Assembly: GCF_015704895.1 (NCBI RefSeq)
Contig: NZ_JADQWB010000002.1
Coordinates: 519,578-583,577 of the forward strand
Direction of reading: 5' to 3'
From: Agrobacterium leguminum
GTDB taxonomy: Bacteria > Pseudomonadota > Alphaproteobacteria > Rhizobiales > Rhizobiaceae
Length of the DNA: 64,000 nucleotides
Part shown: positions 1-9,353 of the stretch, one piece after another
Layout: the number at the start of each line of letters is the position of its first letter
Numbering within the stretch: position 1 is the stretch's first letter
The notes under the pieces: model-generated
What the model was told of the DNA's origin: nothing
The model's input: only the letters and a program-made list of their open reading frames with translations
Databases searched by the model: none
Position numbers and translations under genes: made by a program

Positions 1-356
1 CCAATGCCGAAGCCGACAAGAAGCGTCGTGCGGGTGTGGAAGCCAAGAACCAGGCCGAAAGCCTCATCCATTCCACCGAGAAGTCGGTGAAGGAATATGG
101 CGACAAGGTTTCCGAGACCGACCGCAAGGCTATCGAAGACGCCATTGCCAGCCTGAAGACCGCCGTCGAAGCCGCTGAGCCGGATGCAGACGACATTCAG
201 GCCAAGACCCAGACCCTCATGGAAGTTTCCATGAAGCTCGGTCAGGCCATCTACGAAGCGCAGCAGGCCGAGGCCGGCGATGCTTCCGCAGAAGGCAAGG
301 ACGACGTCGTCGACGCCGACTATGAGGAAATCAAGGACGACAAGAAGTCCGCCTAA
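1..356 (+). CDS. dnaK: DnaK chaperone, C-terminal end (partial)
   Basis: This is the 3' end of the Hsp70 chaperone gene; the reading frame is open from the window edge (first full codon at position 3). The visible part is the C-terminal helical lid of the substrate-binding domain, followed by an acidic tail rich in Ala, Asp and Glu that ends DDKKSA. The nucleotide-binding domain lies outside the window. In the cell it works with DnaJ and GrpE in ATP-driven protein folding. The dnaJ gene follows 90 bases downstream on the same strand, the classic dnaKJ order. An internal GTG at 36 is not a real start, because the frame continues upstream with lid-domain residues. Confidence 0.95.
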   Translation, partial: NAEADKKRRAGVEAKNQAESLIHSTEKSVKEYGDKVSETDRKAIEDAIASLKTAVEAAEPDADDIQAKTQTLMEVSMKLGQAIYEAQQAEAGDASAEGKDDVVDADYEEIKDDKKSA

Positions 357-396
357 TCGCGTGACCTCCCGTCTCCTGAAAACATATGCAAGACAT

Positions 397-418
397 CCGG
401 CTGCCGACGTGCAGCCGG
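397..418 (+). terminator. dnaK-dnaJ intergenic hairpin
   Basis: An 8-bp perfect stem (CCGGCTGC with GCAGCCGG) lies between dnaK and dnaJ. It has no U-run after it, so it is more likely a 3'-end stabiliser or weak attenuator that lowers dnaJ relative to dnaK than a full terminator. Confidence 0.45.
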
Positions 419-446
419 AAATCCATTTGCGGGGCTTGTTAACTTA

Positions 447-1583
447 ATGGCGAAAGCAGACTTTTACGAAACACTTGGCGTCAGCAAGACCGCGGACGAA
501 AAAGAGCTGAAAAGCGCCTTCCGCAAACTCGCGATGAAATACCATCCGGACAAGAACCCGGACGATGCCGATTCCGAACGGAAATTCAAGGAAATCAACG
601 AAGCCTATGAAACGCTGAAGGACCCGCAGAAGCGCGCGGCCTATGACCGTTTCGGCCACGCCGCATTTGAAAATGGCGGCATGGGCGGCGGTGGCGGCTT
701 TGGCGGCGGCGGTTTCGCCAATGGCGGCTTCTCGGATATTTTCGAAGACATCTTCGGCGAGATGATGGGCGGCGGCCGTGCGCGCCGTTCTTCCGGCGGA
801 CGTGAGCGCGGCGCCGACCTTCGCTACAACATGGAAATCACGCTGGAAGAGGCCTTCACCGGCAAGACAGCGCAGATCAGGGTCCCGACCTCGATCACCT
901 GCGATGTCTGTTCCGGCTCGGGTGCAAAGCCCGGCACGCAGCCGAAGACCTGCGCCACCTGTCAGGGTTCCGGCCGCGTGCGCGCGGCGCAGGGCTTCTT
1001 CTCGGTGGAACGCACCTGCCCCACCTGCCATGGTCGCGGGCAGACGATCTCCGACCCCTGCGGCAAGTGCCACGGTCAGGGCCGTGTAACGGAAGAGCGT
1101 TCGCTTTCCGTCAACATTCCCTCGGGCATCGAGGACGGCACCCGCATTCGCCTGCAGGGCGAAGGCGAGGCCGGCATGCGTGGCGGCCCGGCGGGCGATC
1201 TCTACATCTTCCTGTCCGTGCGTCCGCATGAATTCTTCCAGCGCGACGGCGCCGACCTTTATTGCACCGTGCCGATCTCCATGACGACGGCAGCACTTGG
1301 CGGCACTTTCGATGTCACGACGCTCGACGGCACCAAGTCGCGCGTTACGGTTCCGGAAGGAACCCAGCCGGGCAAGCAGTTCCGTCTGAAGGGTAAGGGC
1401 ATGCCGGTGCTGCGTTCGGCGCAGACGGGCGACCTCTATATCCAGATCCAGATCGAAACGCCGCAGAAACTCAGCAAGCGTCAGCGCGAGCTGTTGCAGG
1501 AGTTCGAGCAGCTCTCCTCCAAGGAGAACAATCCGGAATCCACGGGCTTCTTCGCCCGGATGAAAGAATTCTTCGACGGCTGA
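447..1583 (+). CDS. dnaJ: Chaperone protein DnaJ
   Basis: DnaJ (378 aa, normal length) is the Hsp40 co-chaperone that delivers clients to DnaK and stimulates its ATPase. The J domain is at residues 1-70 with the HPD motif at 33-35. A Gly/Phe-rich linker follows (about 75-110). The zinc-binding region has four CxxCxGxG repeats: [24 protein letters not shown] and CGKCHGQG. The C-terminal substrate-binding domain completes the protein. It is the second gene of the dnaKJ operon and is followed by a strong terminator. Confidence 0.98.
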   Translation: MAKADFYETLGVSKTADEKELKSAFRKLAMKYHPDKNPDDADSERKFKEINEAYETLKDPQKRAAYDRFGHAAFENGGMGGGGGFGGGGFANGGFSDIFEDIFGEMMGGGRARRSSGGRERGADLRYNMEITLEEAFTGKTAQIRVPTSITCDVCSGSGAKPGTQPKTCATCQGSGRVRAAQGFFSVERTCPTCHGRGQTISDPCGKCHGQGRVTEERSLSVNIPSGIEDGTRIRLQGEGEAGMRGGPAGDLYIFLSVRPHEFFQRDGADLYCTVPISMTTAALGGTFDVTTLDGTKSRVTVPEGTQPGKQFRLKGKGMPVLRSAQTGDLYIQIQIETPQKLSKRQRELLQEFEQLSSKENNPESTGFFARMKEFFDG

Positions 1584-1606
1584 TTGTCGCCGCCCCATGC
1601 TTTGAG

Positions 1607-1640
1607 AACGCCGCCCTCCTTCGGGACTGGCGGCGTTTTC
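1607..1640 (+). terminator. Rho-independent terminator of dnaKJ
   Basis: A 9-bp perfect stem (AACGCCGCC with GGCGGCGTT) is followed by TTTTC, 24 bases after the dnaJ stop. The convergent DUF924 gene ends just beyond it. Confidence 0.85.
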
Positions 1641-1649
1641 ATTTCGGGC

Positions 1650-2201
1650 TCAGCCGGAAAAGCCACCTTCATCAAGATACTGCCGTTCCTCCGGCGTCGT
1701 TTCCCGCAGCAATATGTCATTGCGATGCGGAAAGCGGCCGAAACGTTCGACGATATCCCGATGCTCTTCGGCGTGATGAAGATAAAGCCCGCCAAGCGGC
1801 TGGTTCAGGTCGCAGGCACGCCGCTGGGCGGCGATATCCTCCGCATGGGAAAAGGGCAGGTAGAAGAAGACGCGTAAATCCTCGCCCACCGCCTGGTCAT
1901 GCCCGCGGCGGATGGCCTCGTCGGCAAAGAGCCGCGCCAGCGGGTCGGTGGCGTACATGTGAGCGGTGCCGCGAAAGCAGTTGCGCGGAAACTGATCCAG
2001 CAGAAGCATCAGCGCGAGACTGCTTTCCGCACCCTCCAGCCAGTCGTCCAGCTCACGCCGAGCTGCTGCAAAATGGGCATCGCGGAAACGATCATGAAAA
2101 TGACTGTCAAAGGCCGCGTCCTTGTCGAACCACTTGTCCGGTCCGGCCTTCTTCCAGAAATCGACGATATCGGCGGCCAGCGCGGCGGTTTCGTTTTTCA
2201 T
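1650..2201 (-). CDS. DUF924 family protein
   Basis: A 183-aa protein of the DUF924 family, a helical, TPR-like fold of unknown biochemical role found widely in Proteobacteria. Family hallmarks visible here are the N-terminal VDFWKKAGPDKWFDKDAAFD block, the LLLDQFPRN motif and FFYLPFSHAED. There is no signal peptide or membrane segment, so it is probably cytoplasmic. It runs opposite to dnaKJ, with slyX immediately upstream on the same strand (13-base gap), so the two are probably co-transcribed. Function is not known; the family assignment is confident. Confidence 0.85.
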   Translation of the reverse strand: MKNETAALAADIVDFWKKAGPDKWFDKDAAFDSHFHDRFRDAHFAAARRELDDWLEGAESSLALMLLLDQFPRNCFRGTAHMYATDPLARLFADEAIRRGHDQAVGEDLRVFFYLPFSHAEDIAAQRRACDLNQPLGGLYLHHAEEHRDIVERFGRFPHRNDILLRETTPEERQYLDEGGFSG

Positions 2202-2214
2202 TGGCTCTTCCCTG

Positions 2215-2427
2215 TCAATAATGCGGCGGTCGAGTAATCGCGGGCGCGTCCAGCGATTGCTCCTCCAGGCTCAGGAACCTCTCCGTCAGGCGGTCGAGCT
2301 TGGCGCGGGTCTGCTCCACCACCTTCCATTGTTCCGCCAGCTGATCGGACAGCTCCTCTATCACCTTCGCCTGATGCGCGGCCGTTTCCTCGAGCGCAAT
2401 GATCCGTTTTTCGGTTTCCGACGTCAT
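2215..2427 (-). CDS. slyX: SlyX family protein
   Basis: A small coiled-coil protein of 70 aa related to SlyX. It begins MTSETEKRIIALEETAAHQ, followed by heptad-patterned helix and the conserved C-terminal PPHY. I chose the ATG at 2427 rather than the longer frame from 2481, because family members start here and a GAGAGG ribosome-binding site precedes it. The role of SlyX is unclear. It is upstream of the DUF924 gene on the same strand. Confidence 0.85.
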   Translation of the reverse strand: MTSETEKRIIALEETAAHQAKVIEELSDQLAEQWKVVEQTRAKLDRLTERFLSLEEQSLDAPAITRPPHY

Positions 2428-2522
2428 ATCGACCTCTCTTTCCAGCCCTTCCTTGGGCCTAAAAGCGCCTGAGTCAACCATATGTCGCTTTGGTGAAGCG
2501 AATTCGTCACGGCGATCCAGAA

Positions 2523-2555
2523 ACGGAAAAAGCCGGCGATGTTTCCATCGCCGGC
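2523..2555 (-). terminator. Terminator of the tctCBA operon
   Basis: A 10-bp perfect stem (GCCGGCGATG with CATCGCCGGC, loop of 4) lies 20 bases past the tctA stop. On the minus strand it is followed by CTTTTTCC, a standard Rho-independent terminator. Confidence 0.85.
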
Positions 2556-2575
2556 ATCCGAGTTCTTGGCTTTCC

Positions 2576-4084
2576 TCAGTCTTCTTCTACGAAAACCTCC
2601 TCACGCTTCTTCTTCACGCTGGGCAGGAAGACGACGATCAGCACGGCCAGAGCAATGAAAAGCAGGGTGGCGCTGATCGGCCGGGTGACGAAGGTGGTCG
2701 GATCGCCGCGCGACAGGATCATGGCGCGGCGCAGGTTCTCCTCCAGCAGCGGCCCAAGCACGAAGCCCAGGAGCAGCGGCGCCGGCTCGCAGCGCAGTTT
2801 CACCAGCACGTAACCGATGAAGCCGAAGAAGGCGACGGCATAGAGATCGAAGACATTGGAATTGACGCTGTAGACCCCGATGGCGCAGAAGGCCATGATG
2901 ATGGGGAACAGCACATAATAGGGCACCGTCAGAAGCTTTACCCATAGCCCGATCAGCGGCAGGTTCAGGATGACGAGCATCAGGTTGCCGATCCACATGG
3001 AGGCGATGATGCCCCAGAACAGCGCCGGCTGTTCGGTTGCGACGTTCGGACCCGGCACGATACCCTGAATGATCATCGCGCCGATCATCAGCGCCATCAC
3101 CGGATTGGCGGGAATACCGAGCGTGAGCAGCGGGATGAAGGAGGTCTGGGCGCCGGCATTGTTGGCGGATTCCGGACCGGCCACGCCGGCAACCGCGCCA
3201 TGCCCGAATTCTTCCGGGTTCTTGGAGACGCGTTTTTCCACCGTATAGGAAGCGAAGGCCGCGAGGATCGCGCCGCCGCCCGGAAGAATGCCGAGAGCGG
3301 AACCGATGACCGTGCCGCGCAGCACCGGCGCGATCATTTTCCTGAAATCCTCGCGTGTCGGCATCAGCCCGCTGACCTTGGCGATCAGCACCGAACGGGT
3401 GCGCTCATTTTCGAGATTGCGCAGGATTTCGGCGATACCGAAGACGCCGACGGCCACGGCCACGAAGTTCAGACCGTCGGCATATTCGCGGATGCCGAGG
3501 GTGAAACGCGGTGTGCCGCTATAGATATCGGTGCCGACCAAACCCAGCAGCAGGCCCAGCACGACCATGGCCAGCGCCTTGACGATGGAGCCATGGGCAA
3601 GCGCAATGGACGAAACAAGGCCGACGACCATCAGCGAGAAATATTCCGCCGCGCCGAATTCCAGCGCAATCGCCGTCAGAGGCGGAGCGAAGATCGCCAC
3701 GAGGAAGGTGGAAACCGTGCCGGCGAAGAACGAGCCGATGGCGGCAATGGCGAGGGCAGCCCCCGCCTTGCCCTTGCGCGCCATCTGATACCCGTCGATG
3801 GCGGTGACGGCGGAGGAGGATTCGCCGGGCATGTTGATAAGGATTGCGGTGGTGGAACCGCCATATTGCGCGCCGTAATAGATACCGGCGAGCATGATCA
3901 GCGAAGAGACTGGCTCCAGCTGGAAGGTGATCGGCAACAGCATGGCGATGGTGGCCGTTGCGCCGATGCCCGGCAACACGCCGATGAGCGTGCCGAGCAG
4001 CACACCAATGAGGCAGAAAAACAGGTTTTCCAGCGACGACGCCGTCGAAAAACCGAGTGCGAGATTATTGAACAGCTCCATCAC
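2576..4084 (-). CDS. tctA: Tripartite tricarboxylate transporter, large membrane subunit TctA
   Basis: TctA (502 aa, usual size) is the large permease, with about 12 membrane segments, of a tripartite tricarboxylate transporter (TTT) that moves citrate or other carboxylates with ion coupling. The family motif region [21 protein letters not shown] is near residue 35-55, and the second conserved glycine/proline-rich block ([16 protein letters not shown]) is near 265-280. It is the last gene of tctC-tctB-tctA, 6 bases after tctB, with a terminator behind it. The actual substrate cannot be read from sequence; the neighbouring DctB/DctD-like system suggests a carboxylate. Confidence 0.93.
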   Translation of the reverse strand: MMELFNNLALGFSTASSLENLFFCLIGVLLGTLIGVLPGIGATATIAMLLPITFQLEPVSSLIMLAGIYYGAQYGGSTTAILINMPGESSSAVTAIDGYQMARKGKAGAALAIAAIGSFFAGTVSTFLVAIFAPPLTAIALEFGAAEYFSLMVVGLVSSIALAHGSIVKALAMVVLGLLLGLVGTDIYSGTPRFTLGIREYADGLNFVAVAVGVFGIAEILRNLENERTRSVLIAKVSGLMPTREDFRKMIAPVLRGTVIGSALGILPGGGAILAAFASYTVEKRVSKNPEEFGHGAVAGVAGPESANNAGAQTSFIPLLTLGIPANPVMALMIGAMIIQGIVPGPNVATEQPALFWGIIASMWIGNLMLVILNLPLIGLWVKLLTVPYYVLFPIIMAFCAIGVYSVNSNVFDLYAVAFFGFIGYVLVKLRCEPAPLLLGFVLGPLLEENLRRAMILSRGDPTTFVTRPISATLLFIALAVLIVVFLPSVKKKREEVFVEED

Positions 4085-4090
4085 GGCACC

Positions 4091-4552
4091 TTAAAAGTTA
4101 AGCCATGGGCCAAAGCGCTGGAAAGGCAGCCCGAGACCGTAGTTGAACACTGCGACGGAAAAGACCGTGATGGCCGCGGAAATGGCAACGGCCATCAGCG
4201 GGCTCATCTTGTGCGAGGCAAAGGCTGCGATGAGGGCGCTGAAAAACAGTGCCGGTACGAAACCAAGTCCCCGGACCGTGAGGCCGAAAAAGATGGGTGC
4301 GGGCAGAATGAAAAAAATCCCCCGCCAGGCGATGGCTCCGATGGCGTCTCCCTGCACCCGGGTAGCGCGAAGAAATATGACGCTTCCAAGCAGGATCAAG
4401 ACGATGGCGAGAACGAGCGGAAAGTAACCCGGCCCCATGCGGAATGTGGTTCCCAAATCAAGCCCGTAGGACTGCAAGGCGAAAAAAGCGCCAAAACCGA
4501 TGAAAATTGCCCCGCAGGCTGCTTCGGCAGGGTCAATAAAAAACGACTTCAT
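4091..4552 (-). CDS. tctB: Tripartite tricarboxylate transporter, small membrane subunit TctB
   Basis: TctB (153 aa) is the small, poorly conserved integral-membrane partner of TctA. Four hydrophobic segments are visible (about residues 8-30, 42-62, 75-100 and 110-140), with the typical FRMGPGYFP motif around residue 37. A GGAGGGG ribosome-binding site sits 9 bases upstream of the ATG. It lies between tctC (100-base gap) and tctA (6-base gap), as in other TTT operons. Confidence 0.9.
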   Translation of the reverse strand: MKSFFIDPAEAACGAIFIGFGAFFALQSYGLDLGTTFRMGPGYFPLVLAIVLILLGSVIFLRATRVQGDAIGAIAWRGIFFILPAPIFFGLTVRGLGFVPALFFSALIAAFASHKMSPLMAVAISAAITVFSVAVFNYGLGLPFQRFGPWLNF

Positions 4553-4652
4553 GAAAGATGCCCCTCCACTGCGGCCAGCGACACACCGTTCCGCGCGTTA
4601 AAACGACAGCAGAAAACCGGCGGCATAGCGCCGCCGGTCATTCCGTTGCTCA

Positions 4653-5636
4653 TCAGTCGGCGTATTGGCCGGCGGACTCGATGACCGGCTTCCAGCGAGC
4701 GATTTCGCTTTCGAGCTTGGCCTTCAGCGCCGCAGGCGTCGCGTCGCTTTCCGGGGAAGGCGTCGTGCCGAGTTCGGCGAACCGGGCCGCGACATTCTTG
4801 TCCTTCAGCGCGGCCTGGAGCGACTTGGAGAGCTTTTCATTGATTTCGGCAGGCGTGCCCTTAGGCGTGTAAATGCCGTGCCAGATGCCGACCTCGAGTT
4901 TCGGCAGGCCCGCTTCAACGACTGTCGGCACATCAGGCAGCACATCCAGCCGCTTGGCGGTGGTTACGGCGTAAGCCTTCACCGTGCCGCCCTGAATCTG
5001 CTTGGTGGTATTGGTGGTCTGGTCGCACATGATGTCAACCTGGCCGCCGAGCAGATCGGTCATGGCCGGGCCCGTGCCCTTGTAAGGGACTGTGACGAGC
5101 GGGGTTTCGATGGCGCTCATGAACAGCATACCGCACAGATGCGAGGCGGCGCCGATGCCGGCATTGGCGACGGTGACCTTGTCCTTGTTCGCCTTGGCGT
5201 ATTCGATCAGACCTTTCAGATCCGTCGTCTCGAGGTTCTTGCGCGACAGGATGGTCATCGGCACTTCGGTGACCAGGCCGACATATTCGAAAGCGTTCAG
5301 CGTGTCGTAGGCGAGCTTGCGGTAGAGCGTGGCGCTGGTGGCCATGCCGATATGGTGGAGAAGAACGGTGTAGCCGTCCGGATCGGACGATGCCACACGA
5401 CCAGCACCCAGCGTGCCGCCTGCGCCGCCGACATTTTCAACGATGATCTGCTGGCCAAGGTCCTTCGACATGGATTCAGCGACAAGGCGCGCAACCGTAT
5501 CCGTCGGGCCGCCCGCGGCAAAGGGCACGACCATGGTGATGTTGCGCTCTGGATAGTTCTGAGCGGATGCGGACAGCGCAAAAAGGGAAACGGCAGCGGC
5601 GGCAGCAAGGCCGGTGACTGTCTTCAGTATTTTCAT
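4653..5636 (-). CDS. tctC: Tripartite tricarboxylate transporter substrate-binding protein TctC
   Basis: A periplasmic solute-binding protein (327 aa) of the Bug/TctC family. I chose the ATG at 5636, which is preceded by GGGAGGAAT and gives a clean signal peptide (hydrophobic to ALSASA, about 24 residues). A longer frame from 5735 would add a non-signal leader. The mature part begins NYPERNITMVVPFAAGGPTD, the family's ligand-binding loop, and the second motif KGTGPAMTDLLGGQVD is present. It is the first gene of the transporter operon. Two near-identical palindromes lie about 150-200 bases upstream and probably control it. Confidence 0.93.
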   Translation of the reverse strand: MKILKTVTGLAAAAAVSLFALSASAQNYPERNITMVVPFAAGGPTDTVARLVAESMSKDLGQQIIVENVGGAGGTLGAGRVASSDPDGYTVLLHHIGMATSATLYRKLAYDTLNAFEYVGLVTEVPMTILSRKNLETTDLKGLIEYAKANKDKVTVANAGIGAASHLCGMLFMSAIETPLVTVPYKGTGPAMTDLLGGQVDIMCDQTTNTTKQIQGGTVKAYAVTTAKRLDVLPDVPTVVEAGLPKLEVGIWHGIYTPKGTPAEINEKLSKSLQAALKDKNVAARFAELGTTPSPESDATPAALKAKLESEIARWKPVIESAGQYAD

Positions 5637-5783
5637 CGATTCCTCCCGGATGAAAATGTTCGCCACTTCAGCCGCGCATGCTCCTCCATGGCGACCGGGG
5701 TGAGATATTTGCGATCCGGGATCGCCGTTCAGCAATGGCGGTCTTGTCGTGAGGTGCGCTTTTATTGCTGTCCCTGAACGGCA

Positions 5784-5835
5784 ATGGGTGGATTTCTACC
5801 CATAGGGGCTCATCCATGGGTGGAAATCCACCCAT
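5784..5835. promoter_or_regulatory. Twin palindromic operator upstream of tctC
   Basis: Two 20-bp inverted repeats (5784-5803 and 5816-5835) share the form ATGGGTGG-N4-C(T/C)ACCCAT. They differ at only a few central bases, and their starts are 32 bp apart, close to three helical turns. They lie between the regulator gene (whose stop codon begins at 5837) and tctC. I infer that they are upstream activating sites for the DctD-like regulator, which is encoded directly upstream. No convincing -24/-12 sigma-54 promoter was found between them and tctC. Confidence 0.7.
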
Positions 5836-7181
5836 CAGACCTCGGTCATGTGCCGCTGCAGCCCGTATTTCTGCATTTTTTCGTAGAGCGTTTTGCGCGA
5901 AATGCCGAGATTCTCATAGACGGACTTCAGATTTCCGCCATGTGCGGCGATTGCATGTGCGATCAGGCTTTTTTCGTAAGCCGCGACCCGTGCGGAAAGG
6001 GCCGCTTTTCCGTCACCCTGAAACGGCAGCGAGGCTTCGGAAACATCGCTTTCCAGACCGAGAACGAAGCGGTCTGCGGCATTGCGCAATTCACGAACAT
6101 TGCCCGGCCATTCACGCAGGGAGACGGCCGAAAGCAGACTTTGCGGCACGTCAGTGTCTTCCCGCCCGTAACGGGCAGCGGCTTCCCGCACGAGGTGCAG
6201 GAAAAGTAGCGGTATATCTGCGCTGCGCTGCGAGAGCGATGGTACGAGAAGTGTCGCCACGTTGAGCCGATAAAGAAGATCGGCGCGGAACCGGCCAGCC
6301 GCGACTTCCTGTTCCAGATCGACCTTGCTGGTGGCGATGAAACGGACATCGAGTTCGACCGTTTCATTCGAGCCGAGACGGGTAATCACCCGTTCCTGCA
6401 AGACACGCAGGAAGCGGCCCTGCAATTCGAAGGGCATGGAGCCGATCTCATCCAGCAATATGGTGCCGCCGCGAGCATGTTCGAACTTGCCGTAGCGCGG
6501 GCGCAGCGCTCCGGGGAAGGCACCTGCCTCATGACCGAACAATTCGCTTTCGATCAAAGTCTGGGGAAGGGCGGCGCAATTGATCGCCACGAAGGGCCGG
6601 TTGGCTCTGGCGCTGATATCGTGCAGAGCCCGCGCCACGACCTCCTTGCCGGCGCCCGTGTCACCGACGATCAGCGTATCGGCGTCCGTCGCGCCGATGG
6701 CGCGGATACGATACCGCAGATCGACCATGATCTGGGTTCTGCCGGGCAGACGCGTTTCGAGATCGTCATGCTTGCCCGCCACCGCCTTGAGGCGGCGGTT
6801 TTCCAGTACCAGCGCCCGCCGATCATTCGCCCTTTTGATGATACCGGCGAGATATTGCGGCGTGAACGGCTTTTCGATGAAATCATACGCGCCGTTGCGC
6901 ATGGCGTTGACCGCGAGCTGCACATCGCCGTGGCCCGTCATCAGGATGACAGGTATTTCAGGATCGAGCTCCCGCACCTTCTGCAGCAGCGTCATGCCAT
7001 CCATGCCGGGCATCCTGATATCGCTGACCACGACGCCGTCGAAGCTGTAGCCGATGAGTTCGAGCGCATGTTCTGCGCTTGCGAGCATGGTGACGGCAAA
7101 ACCGGAAAGCTCCAGCGCCTGCGCGGTGGAAAAGCGCAATTCTTCCTCGTCATCGATCAACAGAACCCGCGACATGGTCAT
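5835..7181 (-). CDS. DctD/NtrC-like two-component response regulator with altered GAFTGA loop
   Basis: A 448-aa response regulator. The receiver domain (1-120) has the acidic pair DD at 10-11, the phospho-acceptor Asp54 (VVVSDIRMPGMDG) and Lys104. A central AAA+ domain (about 145-375) has Walker A GDTGAGKE, Walker B GGTILLDEI and the arginine finger in RADLLYRLN. A Fis-type helix-turn-helix ends the protein (GGNLKSVYENLGISRKTLYE). The loop that normally reads GAFTGA and contacts sigma-54 reads GAFPGA (220-225), so sigma-54 dependence is uncertain. The start overlaps the kinase stop by 4 bases (ATGA), so the pair is translationally coupled. It probably controls tctCBA just downstream. Confidence 0.92.
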   Translation of the reverse strand: MTMSRVLLIDDEEELRFSTAQALELSGFAVTMLASAEHALELIGYSFDGVVVSDIRMPGMDGMTLLQKVRELDPEIPVILMTGHGDVQLAVNAMRNGAYDFIEKPFTPQYLAGIIKRANDRRALVLENRRLKAVAGKHDDLETRLPGRTQIMVDLRYRIRAIGATDADTLIVGDTGAGKEVVARALHDISARANRPFVAINCAALPQTLIESELFGHEAGAFPGALRPRYGKFEHARGGTILLDEIGSMPFELQGRFLRVLQERVITRLGSNETVELDVRFIATSKVDLEQEVAAGRFRADLLYRLNVATLLVPSLSQRSADIPLLFLHLVREAAARYGREDTDVPQSLLSAVSLREWPGNVRELRNAADRFVLGLESDVSEASLPFQGDGKAALSARVAAYEKSLIAHAIAAHGGNLKSVYENLGISRKTLYEKMQKYGLQRHMTEV

Positions 7182-9004
7182 TCCGCAGCAGCCTCCACGC
7201 GCCAGGCGGCGGCCGGCAATTCGATATCGAACTCAGCCCCGCCCTCGTCATGGTTTCTGACACGGAGCTGGCCGCCAAAATCCTTGATGATGTTATAGGA
7301 GATGGACAGGCCAAGACCGAGGCCGCGTCCCACGCCCTTGGTGGTGAAGAAAGGATCGAAAATGCGTTCTGAAATCGCCGCCGGCACACCCGGACCGCGA
7401 TCACGAATGAAAATCGACACCGACTGGCCATGCTGCACAGCACGCAGCGCAATGCGGCGATCCTCCCGCCCCTCCACCGCATCGGCAGCATTTGAGATGA
7501 TGTTGACGAGCACCTGCTGCAGCCGCACCGGGCCGGCCTTCACGGCAAGCGGCACCCGGCCGAGATCCACATCCAGCACCGCATCGGCGGCCTTCAGCCG
7601 CGCACCGACGATTTCAAGCGTATCGCGAAGGACGGCTTCCAGACTTACTGCGGCCATTTTTTCATTGGGCTTGCGGGCGAAATTCCTGAGATGCTTGCTG
7701 ATGGAGGCCATACGGTCGATAAGGCCCGAAATGCGCCTGAGGTTTTCCGTCACCTCCTCCAGCCGTCCCCGCTCCACGAGAAGCGAGGCGTTTTCGGCGT
7801 AGTTCTTGGCGGCTGCGAGCGGCTGGTTGAACTCATGCGACAACGCCGCCGACATCTGCCCGAGCGCTGCTAGCTTGCCCGCCTGCACCAGATCGTTCTG
7901 CATCTTGCGCAATTGTTTTTCCGTCTGGCGGCGTTCGGCGATTTCGTGCTCGATCTCCTGATTGACCCGCGCCAGATCGGCCGTGCGTTCCTCCACCCGG
8001 CGTTCCAGCTCCGCCTGCGCCTCCGCCTGATGGGTCAGCCGTTCCCGCAGGCGACGACGCCTTTGCAGCATGGCGGCGATGAGGGCGGCCGCCAGGCAGA
8101 GGCAGAGGATGATGGCTATCATCGCCGTCTTCACCTGCGTTCGGAGCGAACCCGTGTCCATCAGCACGCTGACTGTCCAGCCCGCGTCCGGCATCGGCTG
8201 CGACAGGACCATATATTCCCTTTCACCGTCATCCTGGCTGATGGTCATCAGCTGATGCGAACCGAAATTGCCGTTTTTCAGGGGCAATTCCTTAAGGGTG
8301 GCATTGGCGTAGCGGCGGGAAGCCTCGGTTCGCGCCAGCCTTTCGGGTGTCAGCGGCATCAGGCCGGAATAAAGCCATTGCGGCGTTCCGGTCATGAAGA
8401 TGATGCCTTCCGGGTCCGATACCAGAATTCGGTTCTCACCATCGCCGAATGACGCCTCTATGCCTTCAATATCGACCTTGAAGACGATGACACCCTTGAT
8501 CTCCTCGTTGAAGAGAATGGGCGCTGAAAAATAATAGCCACGCTTGTGGGAGGTGGTGCCAAGCGCGAAGAAGCGTGACTGGAAGCCTTTGGCGGCATCC
8601 TGAAAATAGGGACGGTAGCTGAAATTCTCACCGACGAAACTTGTCGGACCATCATAGTTGCTGGCGGCGATCGTCTCCCCATCCAGCGTGATGATGTAGA
8701 TATCGGAGGATTCCAGCAGGGTGTTGATGGATTTGAGGTAGATATTGGCGCGCTGGCGCAGTTCGGCATCCTTGGGATGTGCGACCAGTTCCTCAATGTC
8801 GTCATGATCGGCAATCAGGGCCGGCAGCGGCTCGTAACGGTTCAAAAGCCCGCCGAGCGCAGAGACGGCCAGCCGCAGCGTCGTGCGGCCCTGCTCGGAC
8901 ATTTCGCCGAAATAGCTTTCCGCTATGATGCCGCCACCTCTCGTCACGGCGCCATAACCGAGGCCGAGGCTGAGAAGCATCAATAAAATCCAGCGATATT
9001 TCAC
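7178..9004 (-). CDS. DctB-like membrane sensor histidine kinase
   Basis: A 608-aa histidine kinase resembling DctB. I chose the GTG at 9004 because AGGAGGGG precedes it by 7 bases and the protein then starts with a membrane segment (YRWILLMLLSLGLGYGAV). A periplasmic double-PAS/Cache region follows (about 35-290), then a second membrane segment (MIAIILCLCLAAALIAAML), a coiled coil, the H-box (ALSHEFNQPLAA), the N-box (NIISNAADAVEG), and the G-boxes DRGPGVP and GLGLGLSI. It would sense a periplasmic carboxylate and phosphorylate the regulator encoded next to it. The ATG at 9130 lacks a ribosome-binding site and was rejected. Confidence 0.92.
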   Translation of the reverse strand: MKYRWILLMLLSLGLGYGAVTRGGGIIAESYFGEMSEQGRTTLRLAVSALGGLLNRYEPLPALIADHDDIEELVAHPKDAELRQRANIYLKSINTLLESSDIYIITLDGETIAASNYDGPTSFVGENFSYRPYFQDAAKGFQSRFFALGTTSHKRGYYFSAPILFNEEIKGVIVFKVDIEGIEASFGDGENRILVSDPEGIIFMTGTPQWLYSGLMPLTPERLARTEASRRYANATLKELPLKNGNFGSHQLMTISQDDGEREYMVLSQPMPDAGWTVSVLMDTGSLRTQVKTAMIAIILCLCLAAALIAAMLQRRRRLRERLTHQAEAQAELERRVEERTADLARVNQEIEHEIAERRQTEKQLRKMQNDLVQAGKLAALGQMSAALSHEFNQPLAAAKNYAENASLLVERGRLEEVTENLRRISGLIDRMASISKHLRNFARKPNEKMAAVSLEAVLRDTLEIVGARLKAADAVLDVDLGRVPLAVKAGPVRLQQVLVNIISNAADAVEGREDRRIALRAVQHGQSVSIFIRDRGPGVPAAISERIFDPFFTTKGVGRGLGLGLSISYNIIKDFGGQLRVRNHDEGGAEFDIELPAAAWRVEAAAE

Positions 9005-9116
9005 CGAAGCTCCCCTCCTGTTGCAGGCATCGAAACCTGCTCTCCCTGAAAGAGTGTAGGAGGAGTGGCCGAATTTTCCAAGTGAGCGGAAAAGGCAGGT
9101 GGACGGTCCCGAAAAC

Positions 9117-9146
9117 AAAAAACCGGCCACGAGGACCGGTTTTTTG
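9117..9146 (-). terminator. Terminator of rpmF
   Basis: An A-rich/GC stem (AAAAAACCGG with CCGGTTTTTT, loop CCACGAGGA) lies 20 bases past the rpmF stop. It has U-runs in both directions and could also block transcription entering from the other side. Confidence 0.75.
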
Positions 9147-9167
9147 CAAAGATGATTTCAGAAAAGC

Positions 9168-9353
9168 TTATGCGCTTTCCTTCGGCGTCAGAACCTGACG
9201 GCCGCGATACATACCGGTCTTCAGATCGATATGGTGCGGACGGCGCAGTTCGCCGGAGTTCTTGTCTTCAACATAGGTCGCAGACTTGAGACCGTCAGCC
9301 GAGCGGCGCATACCGCGCTTGGACGGGCTTGTTTTTCTTTTTGGTACAGCCAT
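9168..9353 (-). CDS. rpmF: 50S ribosomal protein L32
   Basis: Ribosomal protein L32 (61 aa), a small basic protein of the large subunit. It begins [20 protein letters not shown], the conserved L32 N-terminus. This is the form without the zinc-ribbon cysteines found in some other bacteria. The start at 9353 is fixed by homology; a longer frame from 9500 is not credible. It is transcribed alone, with a terminator after it. Confidence 0.97.
   Translation of the reverse strand: MAVPKRKTSPSKRGMRRSADGLKSATYVEDKNSGELRRPHHIDLKTGMYRGRQVLTPKESA

Noticed and set aside
5637..5783. A sigma-54 (-24/-12) promoter for tctC
   Set aside because: Candidates such as TGGAGG-N5-GCGC and TGGCGA-N5-TTCA lack one of the invariant GG/GC pairs at correct spacing.
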